From IMG/VR virus record IMGVR_UViG_3300022748_000047, positions 1 to 22,766 of that record: a DNA stretch of 22,766 nt. One strand, given 5' to 3'. The position numbers and the translations under genes were made by a program. The notes below the pieces were generated by a model. That model searched no databases, was not told where the DNA came from, and saw nothing but the letters and a program-made list of their open reading frames with translations. Shown in pieces: positions 1 to 7,747 of the stretch. Source of the DNA: a virus. Position 1 is the stretch's first letter. Every line of letters begins with the position of its first letter.

Positions 1-51
1 GAGCCAGTGCAGTCTGGTGCATTAATAATAACTATTGAGAAGTATGAATAA
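1..51 (+). CDS. 3' end of an upstream gene (partial)
   Basis: Frame 1 is open from the first base and stops at TAA 49-51, giving a C-terminal tail that reads EPVQSGALIITIEKYE. The alternating hydrophobic pattern looks like a terminal beta strand of a real protein. The next gene starts at ATG 44 and would overlap it by 8 nt, as is common in this tightly packed genome. Only 16 residues are visible, so the family cannot be named and the call could be chance. Confidence 0.4.
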   Translation, partial: EPVQSGALIITIEKYE

Positions 52-235
52 CGAAAGATACGTTGCTGAGTATCAACCAGAATGGAAAGCGGTTGGAGAT
101 TATCCTCCGCCGAATGGCACGAAGATATTACTACGCACTGTCTATGGCACGGCGATTATCGGCCAGTATTATCCAGAGGGGCAGTTTACTCACTGGTGCG
201 GTCTTCCTAGGATGAAACGCGATGCCAAGAGCTAG
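44..235 (+). CDS. Small DUF551-like phage protein
   Basis: A 63-residue protein of unknown function. The pattern EWKAVGDYPPPNGTKILL near the middle and FTHWCGLP near the C-terminus resembles small phage proteins of the DUF551 type, which carry a W-x-P start and a THW-x-PLP-like end. I chose ATG 44 because it follows a GAGA stretch at 37-40. An in-frame TTG at 35 is the only upstream alternative. The stop overlaps the start of the next gene (222), suggesting translational coupling. No membrane segment, signal peptide or catalytic motif is visible. The family assignment is by motif memory only. Confidence 0.6.
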   Translation: MNNERYVAEYQPEWKAVGDYPPPNGTKILLRTVYGTAIIGQYYPEGQFTHWCGLPRMKRDAKS

Positions 236-473
236 ACAGGATATTATCGGCATGACGATTGGCTACTGGACGATTATAGAAGCGGATCAGGACAAACAGA
301 CGGCCAATGGCGTAAAGCGCGTACTGGTCGCTAAGTGTCGATGCGGAACAATCCGCTCAGTGTTGGAGCAGAATCTGTTGTCAGGCCAGAGCAAGAGCTG
401 TGGGTGTCAACAGCGTATAAAGGCTAGAGAGTATCAAAATCAACTTTGGGCTAAACGCAAAGAAAAAAAATGA
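222..473 (+). CDS. Cys4 (putative zinc-binding) domain protein
   Basis: An 83-residue basic protein with two paired cysteine motifs, CRC (C39, C41) and CGC (C60, C62), likely to bind zinc. The layout is an IGMTIGYWTIIEA start, then KCRCG, then a SGQSKSCGC end. It matches the small domain often found at the N-terminus of phage AP2/HNH endonucleases or as a stand-alone gene near them. Here it lies just upstream of such an HNH/AP2 gene (566), so it may be a DNA-binding partner or a separated domain. ATG 222 follows AGGA (209-212). The C-terminus is Lys/Arg-rich. No nuclease residues are visible, so a catalytic role is unlikely. Confidence 0.7.
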   Translation: MPRARQDIIGMTIGYWTIIEADQDKQTANGVKRVLVAKCRCGTIRSVLEQNLLSGQSKSCGCQQRIKAREYQNQLWAKRKEKK

Positions 474-479
474 TATAAT
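471..479 (+). promoter_or_regulatory. Extended -10 promoter motif before the HNH gene
   Basis: TGATATAAT contains the extended -10 element TGN followed by a perfect TATAAT (474-479). No convincing -35 box sits 16-18 nt upstream, which is usual for extended -10 promoters. The predicted start near G486 is the second base of the structured element that follows. TG here is part of the stop codon of the preceding gene. Similar motifs occur at 7748, 7825 and 8508. Confidence 0.55.
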
Positions 480-484
480 TACGT

Positions 485-533
485 TGCGGCAGGGGCGTGC
501 ATACCCCGCTGATCTAGTCAATCAGCAGCCGCA
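485..533 (+). ncRNA. Three-way-junction leader RNA, copy A (upstream of HNH gene)
   Basis: The segment folds on paper into an outer stem TGCGGC (485-490)/GCCGCA (528-533). It encloses hairpin 1, GGGG (492-495)/CCCC (504-507) with an 8-nt loop, and hairpin 2, GCTGAT (508-513)/ATCAGC (521-526) with a 7-nt loop. A second copy with the same outer stem and covarying inner stems lies at 7839-7888. It ends 32 nt before the HNH start codon. A further small hairpin, TCAAG/CTTGA (537-541/548-552), follows before the GGAG ribosome site (555-558). No known RNA family is recognised. A DNA-level palindrome of REP type is an alternative. Confidence 0.6.
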
Positions 534-565
534 TCCTCAAGACTAACCTTGACCGGAGAATCACA

Positions 566-1060
566 ATGCTTACTCAGCAAAAGTTAAAAGAATTGGTTGT
601 TTATTGCCCTGAGCGTGGTGGTTTGTTTTGGCTTAATCCAACAGGAAGCAAAGCAAAGCCTGGTAATCGCATTGGCGCAAAAACACATGAGGGATACAGA
701 CAAACAAGTTTGTTTTATGTTCAATATAAAGAACATAGGTTGGTTTGGTTGTACCACAATGGATGCTTTCCAAAACATGAAATAGATCATATTAATGGGG
801 TCAGGGACGATAACAGAATTGAAAATTTGCGTGAATGTACGTCAGCGCAGAACAAGCAAAATTTAAGAGTCTGTACAAAAAGAAACGACAGCACAAAAAT
901 TTTAGGTGTTCATCAGCAAATATCAAAGTCTAATAGCTACACTGCAAGAATCAGCGTAAACGGAAAAAATCTTTATCTAGGATCATTTAAAACAAAAGAA
1001 GAAGCATCAGAAGCATACATTGCGGCAAAACGTAAATATCATCAATTTGGGAGATTGTGA
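566..1060 (+). CDS. HNH homing-type endonuclease with AP2 DNA-binding domain
   Basis: A 164-residue protein. The HNH core runs from about residue 57 to 90 (HRLVWLYHNG, then EIDHINGVRDDNRIENLR), with D74-H75 and the downstream Asn residues N83 and N87 as likely metal and catalytic ligands. Residues about 113-158 (starting LGVHQQ, containing ARISVNGKNLYLGSF and EEASEAY) form an AP2/ERF-type DNA-binding domain. Such proteins act as free-standing homing endonucleases in phages. GGAG at 555-558 gives a 7-nt spacing to ATG 566. The gene is more A-rich than its neighbours, as expected of a mobile gene. It has its own promoter-like motif and leader RNA. Its last codons carry the ribosome site of the next gene. 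Confidence 0.9.
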   Translation: MLTQQKLKELVVYCPERGGLFWLNPTGSKAKPGNRIGAKTHEGYRQTSLFYVQYKEHRLVWLYHNGCFPKHEIDHINGVRDDNRIENLRECTSAQNKQNLRVCTKRNDSTKILGVHQQISKSNSYTARISVNGKNLYLGSFKTKEEASEAYIAAKRKYHQFGRL

Positions 1061-1061
1061 G

Positions 1062-1373
1062 ATGGCATCATTTAGTGACTTAGAAATGAAAGTTTTACGT
1101 TGGGCAGAGCAAAAACAAATCATCCAATATGGCAACTCAAAAACGCAACTCCTCAAAACCGCATCAGAGTTTGGCGAACTATGTGATGCTCTTATTAAGC
1201 GCGATCAGCTTGGTGTGCGTGATGGCATTGGTGATGTGCTAGTGACGTTAATCATCGTTGCTGATCTAGAAGGCACTAATCTATTAGAATGTCTTGAACA
1301 CGCCTGGGAAGAGATTAAGGATCGTAAGGGCCGATTGAATGCTAATGGCGTTTTCGAGAAAGAGATTGTCTAA
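1062..1373 (+). CDS. MazG-like nucleotide pyrophosphohydrolase
   Basis: A 103-residue protein with the all-alpha NTP-PPase pattern: EFGEL (E36, E39), then DGIGDVLVTL (D54, D58). These are the acidic residues that bind Mg2+ and the nucleotide in MazG-type enzymes. Such phage enzymes hydrolyse NTPs or dNTPs to monophosphates, or act on alarmones, to tune nucleotide pools. I chose ATG 1062 because GGGAG (1049-1053) lies 8 nt upstream. An in-frame ATT-type start at 1020 inside the HNH gene is unlikely. The stop overlaps the next start by one base (TAATG), so the two genes are probably translated together. Confidence 0.85.
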   Translation: MASFSDLEMKVLRWAEQKQIIQYGNSKTQLLKTASEFGELCDALIKRDQLGVRDGIGDVLVTLIIVADLEGTNLLECLEHAWEEIKDRKGRLNANGVFEKEIV

Positions 1374-1618
1374 TGAAGGGCGAAAACTCTACACACGCTG
1401 ACACTTATCAAATCGCTGGCGATCATTACGCTAGAGACATTCAGCCATGGAATGCGATACGCGCCTGGATGACTGAGGAAGAGTTCAGAGGTTTTCTAAT
1501 TGGAAACGCGATAAAGTACTTGGCACGCGCTGGGCGTAAAGAAAACAATTCTCTGAAAACAGATATAATGAAAGCAAATCATTACTTGATGAAGCTCTTG
1601 GACACGATAGATGAATGA
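1373..1618 (+). CDS. DUF3310 family phage protein
   Basis: An 81-residue protein with the DUF3310 signature: GDHY (16-19), IQPWNAI, then EEFRGFLIGNAIKYLARAGRK and a final helix with ANHYLMKLL. This short helical family is common in phage early regions next to nucleotide-metabolism genes. It is sometimes labelled nucleotide kinase, without firm proof. It overlaps the MazG-like gene by one base and the next gene by 8 nt. No kinase P-loop is visible, so I call only the family. Confidence 0.85.
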   Translation: MKGENSTHADTYQIAGDHYARDIQPWNAIRAWMTEEEFRGFLIGNAIKYLARAGRKENNSLKTDIMKANHYLMKLLDTIDE

Positions 1619-1778
1619 CTTAGATCATATCTGCGCCAACTGCGAATTCTGGGAAAAGCATCGTGATAGAGCTAATGTTGGTGATTGCCTTCTTGATATT
1701 TATGTCGATGACAGTTTGACTGTGATGAAGGCTGGTGACAGATGTGACTACTGGTTAGGTAGATCGGAAGAGGATTGA
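1611..1778 (+). CDS. Small CxxC protein (55 aa)
   Basis: The start ATGAATGAC overlaps the end of the DUF3310 gene by 8 nt, and the frame runs to TGA 1776-1778. The 55 residues carry an N-terminal CANC pair followed by EFWE, then a GDC and a GDRCDYW motif, so four cysteines are placed as in small zinc-binding phage proteins. Function is unknown. Support comes from the tight overlap, the cysteine pattern and normal codon use. It is below the usual length cutoff of gene finders. Confidence 0.65.
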   Translation: MNDLDHICANCEFWEKHRDRANVGDCLLDIYVDDSLTVMKAGDRCDYWLGRSEED

Positions 1779-1872
1779 CTTTACAAGCCGTCTAATGCGC
1801 TAGAAGATCTGGCGGGGCTCAAACTGTAAAGCTATGCAAGGCGCGTCTTGCTGACTGCTAGGAAAGACTAGC
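1779..1872 (+). other. Structured intergenic leader with three predicted hairpins
   Basis: The 118-nt gap before the ART-like gene is rich in inverted repeats. The first is an outer stem CTTTACA (1779-1785)/TGTAAAG (1825-1831) enclosing AGCC/GGCT (1786-1789/1816-1819) and TCTA/TAGA (1791-1794/1801-1804). The others are GCAAG/CTTGC (1836-1840/1847-1851) and GCTAG/CTAGC (1857-1861/1868-1872). None is followed by a clear T-run, so this is more likely a regulatory leader than a terminator. No family is recognised. Confidence 0.4.
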
Positions 1873-1896
1873 AACTTATTGTTATGAGGATTGAGT

Positions 1897-2910
1897 ATGC
1901 CAAGTCTTGCTGAATTGATGAAGGGCTTAACACCACGCCAAAATCAATACATGGCTCGTTTGGTTGCTTCATTGCCAGAAGAATATGGTGGATTAAATTT
2001 ACCATTAAGCAACACTGCAATGGATAGAATGAATTTAATGCGTCAGCCTGGGTTGAATGACCTTTATCACGGTAGCGCAGAGGAAATCATGCAAATAGAT
2101 CCAGCAAAATATGGTTCTAGCACTGGCGCAAAATCAGCAAAACAAGCATTTTGGACCGTTGATGAACCTAGCACAGCAGTTGGATATTCGCATTATGCTG
2201 CTACTCATGCTCCAGTAAAAAGATTGATGCAACAGGCTGAAAAATACGAAAAACTGGGCGATTGGGACACTTACGACGATATTCTTGCAAAAGCTGAAGA
2301 CTTAGAAAGACAATTTCAAGAAAGCAATCTGGCTGGACAAAATGTAATGCCTTTGGTTGCGTTGAAAGGACAAAATCAAGCAATTAATTTAGGTGGACAG
2401 CATTTTATCGACGAAGAACAAAAGATAAACAGACATCTTTTGCAATCAAAAGCAAAAAGATCTGATTTTGCTACATTTGAAAATCTATCAGATGATCCTT
2501 TTTTCGACTCTCGGCCAGCACAACATGTTGCTGTATTGAATCCATCAAAAATTAGATCCAAGTTTGCCGGATTCAATCCATGGCGTAAAGAAGAGGCAAA
2601 TCTTTTAGCTTCTCATCCAATCGCTAACGCAATTGGTCTTACTGGTTTAGCAAAACTACTTTCTCAGGGCCAAGATGTTGATTTACGCGGATCAATCAAC
2701 GATTATTTTAGCGAAGGCTATGATCCTGCTGGCCTTGAGCGTTTAACTGGCGTAGCTCCAACAACACGCAAAGGCGATGTTGCATTAGAGGCTCTTGGTG
2801 CATTGCCTGGACCCATTGGAACAATGGCTACTGGCGCAAGTCTTGTTGATATGGCTGAGAATGCAGATTGGAAGAAGATTAAGAAATCAATTTCAAATTA
2901 CTTCAAATGA
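1897..2910 (+). CDS. Putative ADP-ribosyltransferase-like (ART) phage protein
   Basis: A 337-residue protein. The N-terminal helical segment (about 1-50) is followed by LYHGS (56-60), the H-G-S/T motif that binds NAD in diphtheria-toxin-like ARTs. AFWTVDEPSTAVGYSHYA then fits the next ART strand and its tyrosines. After a charged helical insert comes AVLNPSKIRSKFAGFNP, the typical end of the ART domain of phage polyvalent-type proteins. The C-terminal 60 residues are Gly/Ala-rich with a possible amphipathic helix. Such proteins may modify host targets early or be packaged, but neither can be shown here. I chose ATG 1897 because GAGGA (1886-1890) precedes it. The gene overlaps TerS by ATGA. 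The third catalytic residue cannot be placed with certainty. Confidence 0.65.
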   Translation: MPSLAELMKGLTPRQNQYMARLVASLPEEYGGLNLPLSNTAMDRMNLMRQPGLNDLYHGSAEEIMQIDPAKYGSSTGAKSAKQAFWTVDEPSTAVGYSHYAATHAPVKRLMQQAEKYEKLGDWDTYDDILAKAEDLERQFQESNLAGQNVMPLVALKGQNQAINLGGQHFIDEEQKINRHLLQSKAKRSDFATFENLSDDPFFDSRPAQHVAVLNPSKIRSKFAGFNPWRKEEANLLASHPIANAIGLTGLAKLLSQGQDVDLRGSINDYFSEGYDPAGLERLTGVAPTTRKGDVALEALGALPGPIGTMATGASLVDMAENADWKKIKKSISNYFK

Positions 2911-3209
2911 ACGAAGTTAGCGAAAAAATAACCAAAAAGAAACCGCGAGGCAAACCGTTTAATGGTCAGCCTGGTCCAGGTCGGCCCAAAGGCGTCCCAA
3001 ACAAACAAACTCGCGAAATTAAAGAGATGCTGATGCAATCTCTTGAGGACGCTGGTGGCGCTGAGTATTTTAGACAGCTAGCTGAAACAAACTCATCAGC
3101 TTATGCTTCGCTACTGGGTAAGATCATTCCCGCTGAAGTAAAGAATCAGATTACTGGCGCTGACGGCGGTCCAGTTCAACATGCAATCAAGGTGAAGTTT
3201 GGAGACTAA
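2907..3209 (+). CDS. Terminase small subunit (putative)
   Basis: A 100-residue basic protein. A disordered Lys-rich N-terminus leads to GPGRPKGVPNKQTREIKEML, a motif seen in small terminase-like and DUF5681-type phage proteins. A helical region with AYASLLGKIIPAEV, also typical of this group, follows. The small subunit recognises the packaging site and delivers DNA to the large subunit. Location just before TerL supports the call. It starts inside the preceding stop codon (ATGA overlap), implying coupled translation. It is shorter than P22 gp3 (162 aa) and clearly a different family. Confidence 0.75.
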   Translation: MNEVSEKITKKKPRGKPFNGQPGPGRPKGVPNKQTREIKEMLMQSLEDAGGAEYFRQLAETNSSAYASLLGKIIPAEVKNQITGADGGPVQHAIKVKFGD

Positions 3210-3211
3210 TC

Positions 3212-3397
3212 ATGTTTGGCATTGAAGGAATTATTCTTGGTGCTGTTAGTGGTGTTGCTTTAGGTAAAGCTGAAGTGGAAGCCGGAATTAAATCAGTCGC
3301 AATTTCTGTTGACGAAGACAACGATGAAGGAATCACTGCTGGCGATATTCTGATGGGCGCTATCATCATTGATGCAATTGATGGAAACAACAGCTAA
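3212..3397 (+). CDS. Small Gly/Ile-rich protein, possibly membrane-associated
   Basis: A 61-residue acidic protein with two hydrophobic Gly-containing stretches, IEGIILGAVSGVALG (4-18) and AGDILMGAIIIDAI near the C-terminus, separated by an acidic segment. The glycine spacing resembles a glycine zipper, so membrane insertion or self-assembly is possible. GGAG at 3200-3203 gives an 8-nt spacing to ATG 3212. Its 3' end overlaps the TerL start, so it may couple TerL translation. Function is unknown. Confidence 0.6.
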   Translation: MFGIEGIILGAVSGVALGKAEVEAGIKSVAISVDEDNDEGITAGDILMGAIIIDAIDGNNS

Positions 3398-4649
3398 GTT
3401 TCCACCAAAGCTAAAAGGCTTGTTTGATCCTTTCCGCTATAAGATCCTTCATGGCGGTAGAGGCTCAGGCAAGTCTTTTTCTGTGTCTGCTGCATTGCTT
3501 ATCAAAGGCGCTGAAAAGCCAATGCGTATTCTTTGCGCTAGAGAAGTGCAGAAGTCCATCAAGCAATCGGTCCATACACTGCTTGTAGACCAAATACAGA
3601 CACTTGATCTTGGATACTTCTACACGGTCACGGAAACAGAGATTCGTGGCTTAAATGGCACGATATTCACGTTTTCAGGCTTGGCTAATCACACGGTTGA
3701 ATCCATCAAGTCGATGGCGAATATCAACATTTGCTGGATCGAAGAAGCGCAGAGTGTTAGCAAGAAGTCCTGGGATATTCTTATCCCCACGATTCGTGCT
3801 GAAGGCTCAGAAATCTGGGTAACAATGAATCCAGACTTAGATACGGATGATACTTACACTCGATTCATTGCTAATCAGGTTCCTGACAGCTATGTGGTGC
3901 AAGTCAACTACATGGACAATCCTTGGTTTCCATCAGTGCTTGAAGTCGAGCGCAAGCATTGTGAAATGCACAATAAGAAGGATTACGACAACATCTGGCT
4001 AGGCAAGCCAAAGACTGTAGTTGATGGCGCTATCTATGCTGATGAGTATCAGCTTATGGTTGAACAGCATCGAATCAACCTAGTGACGCATGATCCTATG
4101 CTCAAGACGCATGTGGTTGTGGATCTAGGCTGGAATGATGCAATGTCTATCATCATGGCTCAACGTGCTGGCTCTGAGTGTCGGATTGTTGACTACATTG
4201 AGGAGTCATTTCAGACCCTAGACTGGTATAGCGCAGAACTCAAACGACGCAACTACAACTTCGGCAAACTCTGGCTACCGCATGATGCAGTCCACAAGGA
4301 TTACAAGACTGGCAAGAGCGCAGCAGAGATCATGACAGCGCTTGGCTGGGAAGTAGAAGTTATCCCGATTGGCGATGTAGAACATGGCATAAGGCTAGGC
4401 AGAATGCTGTTTCCAAGGCTTTGGATGGATAAGCAAAAAACTTTTAGATTACAAGAATGCTTAAAGCGTTATCGTCGCAGTATAAATCAGACTACTGGTC
4501 AACCAGGCGGACCATTGCATGATGAATACAGTCATGGCGCAGACGCATTCCGTTATCTTGCAACATGCGTTGACATGTTCCGCAATGATAATATTAAACG
4601 TAGAAAAGAGTATGATACTGGGCAAACTGGTAGCTGGATGGGCGCATAA
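3372..4649 (+). CDS. terL: Terminase large subunit
   Basis: A 425-residue packaging motor ATPase and nuclease of the PBSX/Terminase_3 type. Walker A is GGRGSGKS (28-35) and Walker B is CWIEEA (121-126) with the catalytic acidic pair E124-E125. The RNase H-like nuclease domain shows VVVDLGWNDA (D251), LPHDA and a final HGADAFRY (D391) as metal ligands. Nothing is missing. The enzyme pumps DNA into the prohead and cuts the concatemer. The start is uncertain: ATG 3372 and ATG 3381 (METTAKF) are both in frame inside the preceding gene, and neither has a good ribosome site, so coupling to that gene is likely. The portal gene follows 2 nt after the stop. Confidence 0.95.
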   Translation: MQLMETTAKFPPKLKGLFDPFRYKILHGGRGSGKSFSVSAALLIKGAEKPMRILCAREVQKSIKQSVHTLLVDQIQTLDLGYFYTVTETEIRGLNGTIFTFSGLANHTVESIKSMANINICWIEEAQSVSKKSWDILIPTIRAEGSEIWVTMNPDLDTDDTYTRFIANQVPDSYVVQVNYMDNPWFPSVLEVERKHCEMHNKKDYDNIWLGKPKTVVDGAIYADEYQLMVEQHRINLVTHDPMLKTHVVVDLGWNDAMSIIMAQRAGSECRIVDYIEESFQTLDWYSAELKRRNYNFGKLWLPHDAVHKDYKTGKSAAEIMTALGWEVEVIPIGDVEHGIRLGRMLFPRLWMDKQKTFRLQECLKRYRRSINQTTGQPGGPLHDEYSHGADAFRYLATCVDMFRNDNIKRRKEYDTGQTGSWMGA

Positions 4650-4651
4650 CT

Positions 4652-6847
4652 ATGAACTTAGATACTGATTCAATCATTGATTCTCTTGGTGTTGGCAATG
4701 AGGATAATTCAGCGGCTACACAGGAGAAGCTAGAAACCATCCGTAAGCGGTTTGATATCTGCATGGAATCTACCGCGCAGAATCGACAGGAAATGCTGGA
4801 TGATATTCGGTTTGCACGTCTAGCTGACCAATGGCCCGAAGCTGCAAAGTATGACAGGGCGCGTCCTGGTAAAGAACGGCCAATGCTGGTTGTTAATCGA
4901 CTGCTCCAGTTCCGTGACCGCGTAGTTAATGAAATCCGTCAGAACACGCCAAGTATTCGTATTCGTCCTGTCAATGATGGCGCTGATGAAGAAACGTCAG
5001 AAGTATTGATGGGCATCATTCGTCATATCCAAGACAACAGCAACGCATCCATTGCATACGACACGGCGGTTGAATGGCAAGTAGATACCGGCCTTGGCTA
5101 TTTCCGAGTGCGTAATGACTGGGCAGATGATCGTTCATTCGATCAGGAAATCTTCATTGATCGTATCGTTGATCCAATGAAGGTTTACTTTGATCCGCAT
5201 AGCAAGCAGCCTGATGGATCAGACGCTGAATACTGCATTATTGCTGAAGAGATTCCAAAGGATGAGTTCAAGCGCCTGTATCCAAACGTTCCAGAGACTA
5301 ACTGGGAATCTGCTGGCAATGGAGACATGCAGGGCTGGTATACAAAAGACTCTATCCGCATTGCTGAGTATTACTACATTGAACACTCACAGGAAGAAAT
5401 CTTTGATGAGGAATCTGGCCGTTCGCGCCTTGCGGATGTTAAGCGTTGCATGTGGTGCAAAGTCACGGGACAAACGATCTTAGAAGAAGCTGAGATTCCG
5501 ACGAAATACATTCCGATCATTCCAGTACTAGGACATGAGGTCTGGGTACAGGGTCGGCGGTATTTGTCTGGCCTAGTTCGCAACGCTAAGGACGCTCAGA
5601 GGCTCTATAACTACTATTTGAGCGCTAATGCTGAGAACGTAGCGCTTGCACCTAAAGCGCCGTTTGTAGGCGTTGCTGGACAGTTTGAGACTGATCCGCG
5701 CTGGGGCAGAGCTAATCAGGAATCTTTGGCGTATCTTGAATACGATCCTGTCTCTATTGCCGGTACGCCTGCGCCTCCGCCGCAACGTTCACAGCCGCCA
5801 CAGGCATCTAGCGCAATCATGCAAGCGGTGCAGCTTGCTGAAAATGACATTATGCAATCCATGGGCATTTACCAGCCAAGCCTAGGCGGTGAATCCAATG
5901 AAACCTCTGGCCGAGCATTGATGCTGCGTCAAAAGCAGTCTGAGGCTGGCAACTTCCATTATCAGGACAATCTCAACCGCTCTATCCGTCAAGCAGGACG
6001 CATCGTACTGGATATGATTCCTAAGATTTATGACCGCGCTAGAGTGATTCGCATTCTTGGTGAAGACGGTGTGCCCAAACAGGTCAACATTGATCCCAAT
6101 ATGGGCATGGCTAGTGCATACACTGACAATCCAGAGATTGATAGCATCTACAATCCGGCAGTCGGAACGTATGACGTTGTATGCGACTCAGGTCCAAGCT
6201 ATGCAACCAAGCGCGATGAAGCTGCAAACATGATGCTAGCACTGACACAGGCTAATCCTAGTCTGTTCAACATGATTGGCGATCTGATGCTAAAGAACAT
6301 GGACTGGCCTGGCGCTGAAGAGATTTCTAAGCGCTTGCAAGCTATGCTTCCGCCGCAATTGCAGCCAACTGCTGACGGTACTAAGGTTGATCCGCAAGTC
6401 ATCCAAGCACAGCAGATGATGGAGCAGATGGCTAATCAGATGGAAGAGATGAGTCAAGAGCTACAGTTCTCACGCAATGAGGCCATGCTGAAGATTCAAG
6501 AAGCAGAGCGCCAGTGGTTTGACTCTCAGACTAAGCGCATTGACGTTGAAGGCAAGCTGATGGTCACGGATCAGCAGTTGCAGGCCATGGTCAATGAGAA
6601 TCTCAAACTGATGCTTGGCCTTGGTGCTGAAGAGCTTCCAGAAGAGAACATGGAATTTGAATCTCTGGAAAATACTGTCATGCCAGGCATTCATGAAGCA
6701 ATGGGTCAGGCAGTACAGCCGCCAGTGCAGTCAGCGCCAAAACAATCAGGACCAGCGCCAATGCCTAAGCCTGGTGCAATGACTAGACAGCCGAATGTCG
6801 CAGCATTGACTGGCGAGCAGAAGCCAGAAGAAAAGAACGAAATGTAA
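4652..6847 (+). CDS. Portal protein, P22 gp1-like
   Basis: A 731-residue portal, close to the 725 of P22 gp1. N-terminal helices with RFARLADQWP and RPMLVVNRLLQFRDRVVNEIR match the start of P22-type portals. The stem and wing region carries IDRIVDPMKVYFDP and ETSGRALMLRQKQSEAGNFHYQ-type motifs. The C-terminal part (about 570-660) is Gln/Met-rich and probably a coiled coil, like the P22 barrel. A Pro-rich tail ends the protein. The portal forms the dodecameric ring through which DNA enters and leaves. Position between TerL and scaffold repeats the P22 gene order. Confidence 0.93.
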   Translation: MNLDTDSIIDSLGVGNEDNSAATQEKLETIRKRFDICMESTAQNRQEMLDDIRFARLADQWPEAAKYDRARPGKERPMLVVNRLLQFRDRVVNEIRQNTPSIRIRPVNDGADEETSEVLMGIIRHIQDNSNASIAYDTAVEWQVDTGLGYFRVRNDWADDRSFDQEIFIDRIVDPMKVYFDPHSKQPDGSDAEYCIIAEEIPKDEFKRLYPNVPETNWESAGNGDMQGWYTKDSIRIAEYYYIEHSQEEIFDEESGRSRLADVKRCMWCKVTGQTILEEAEIPTKYIPIIPVLGHEVWVQGRRYLSGLVRNAKDAQRLYNYYLSANAENVALAPKAPFVGVAGQFETDPRWGRANQESLAYLEYDPVSIAGTPAPPPQRSQPPQASSAIMQAVQLAENDIMQSMGIYQPSLGGESNETSGRALMLRQKQSEAGNFHYQDNLNRSIRQAGRIVLDMIPKIYDRARVIRILGEDGVPKQVNIDPNMGMASAYTDNPEIDSIYNPAVGTYDVVCDSGPSYATKRDEAANMMLALTQANPSLFNMIGDLMLKNMDWPGAEEISKRLQAMLPPQLQPTADGTKVDPQVIQAQQMMEQMANQMEEMSQELQFSRNEAMLKIQEAERQWFDSQTKRIDVEGKLMVTDQQLQAMVNENLKLMLGLGAEELPEENMEFESLENTVMPGIHEAMGQAVQPPVQSAPKQSGPAPMPKPGAMTRQPNVAALTGEQKPEEKNEM

Positions 6848-6865
6848 AACAACGTAGGAGTAAGT

Positions 6866-7741
6866 ATGAATGCGTCCACTGAAGAATTTGGCAATAGTGC
6901 GGTTGAAAGCGTCAATCCGGCAGCCGAAAGCGCCAACATGGATCAGAATGCACTTGATGCGAATGCGCTGGAAGAATCGGAATCTAGTGCTAATGCTGAA
7001 GAAGAAGCGATTCAGCCTGAAGATAAAGAGCAAAAAGATCCTTGGTATAAGCGGCGGATTGATGAACTGACCAAAGACAAGCATGAGGCGCGTAGACATG
7101 CAGAACGCTTGGAGAAGATGCTTGAACAGATTGCTGGTCAACAGCAGAGAGCGCCAGAACCAGTAGCGCCTAGCATTCAACCGCCAGATCCTAATGACTT
7201 TGCTGGAGGACAGTATGATCCGCGTTATATTCAGGCTCAGTTGGAATACACGCGAGTTTCAGCGATTGAAGAAGCGAAGAGGGCTGTTGCTGCGGAATAT
7301 GAACAGCGGGCGCAAATTGAGCGTCAGACGCAAGCGCAAGCTAAGCTGGAGGCTTCAGAAGCGGTTACTAGGGCCAAATTTGCGGATTATGACGCGGTTA
7401 TCGAAGGGATTACATCGGACCCTAGGCTTGCACAGAACCCAACGATACGACAAGCGCTACTGGGTTTAGACAATGGACCAGAGATTGCTTACACGCTAGG
7501 CAAGAATCTAGATGTCGCATATGAAATCTCACAAATGAATCCTATTCAGGCCGGTATGCGTTTGGCTGAGATTATTAACCGTGCGCCTAGAAAGACATCT
7601 AATGCGCCAACGCCAATCAAACCGCTAGGCACTACTGGAGCTAATCCAGCTAAGACTTTGTATGAAATGTCTCCACAGGAATTTATTGCTGCTCGTAATG
7701 CAGAAGAACGTGCAAAGCGTGAGGCAAGAATCAAACGCTAA
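6866..7741 (+). CDS. Scaffolding protein (putative)
   Basis: A 291-residue acidic, highly helical protein, near the 303 residues of P22 gp8. It has a disordered acidic N-terminus, then a charged coiled coil (KDKHEARRHAERLEKMLEQI), a Pro/Gln linker, a second long helical region and a short basic C-terminus (ERAKREARIKR). A basic C-terminal helix is how P22 scaffold binds coat protein. Scaffold drives coat assembly and leaves the prohead. AGGAG (6856-6860) gives a 5-nt spacing to ATG 6866. The call rests on position, size and composition rather than on a conserved motif. Confidence 0.8.
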   Translation: MNASTEEFGNSAVESVNPAAESANMDQNALDANALEESESSANAEEEAIQPEDKEQKDPWYKRRIDELTKDKHEARRHAERLEKMLEQIAGQQQRAPEPVAPSIQPPDPNDFAGGQYDPRYIQAQLEYTRVSAIEEAKRAVAAEYEQRAQIERQTQAQAKLEASEAVTRAKFADYDAVIEGITSDPRLAQNPTIRQALLGLDNGPEIAYTLGKNLDVAYEISQMNPIQAGMRLAEIINRAPRKTSNAPTPIKPLGTTGANPAKTLYEMSPQEFIAARNAEERAKREARIKR

Positions 7742-7747
7742 ATACTA

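Noticed and set aside
485-533. HEARO/omega-type RNA or hammerhead ribozyme
   Set aside because: It is too short for HEARO-type RNA and lacks the hammerhead CUGAUGA and GAA core on either strand.
1020-1373. Longer start for the MazG-like protein at 1020
   Set aside because: It would overlap the HNH gene by 41 nt without a ribosome site. ATG 1062 has GGGAG 8 nt upstream.
6746-7180. 144-residue open frame on the minus strand
   Set aside because: It is antisense to the portal-scaffold junction. Its Phe/Arg-rich composition is typical of a shadow of acidic coding sequence.
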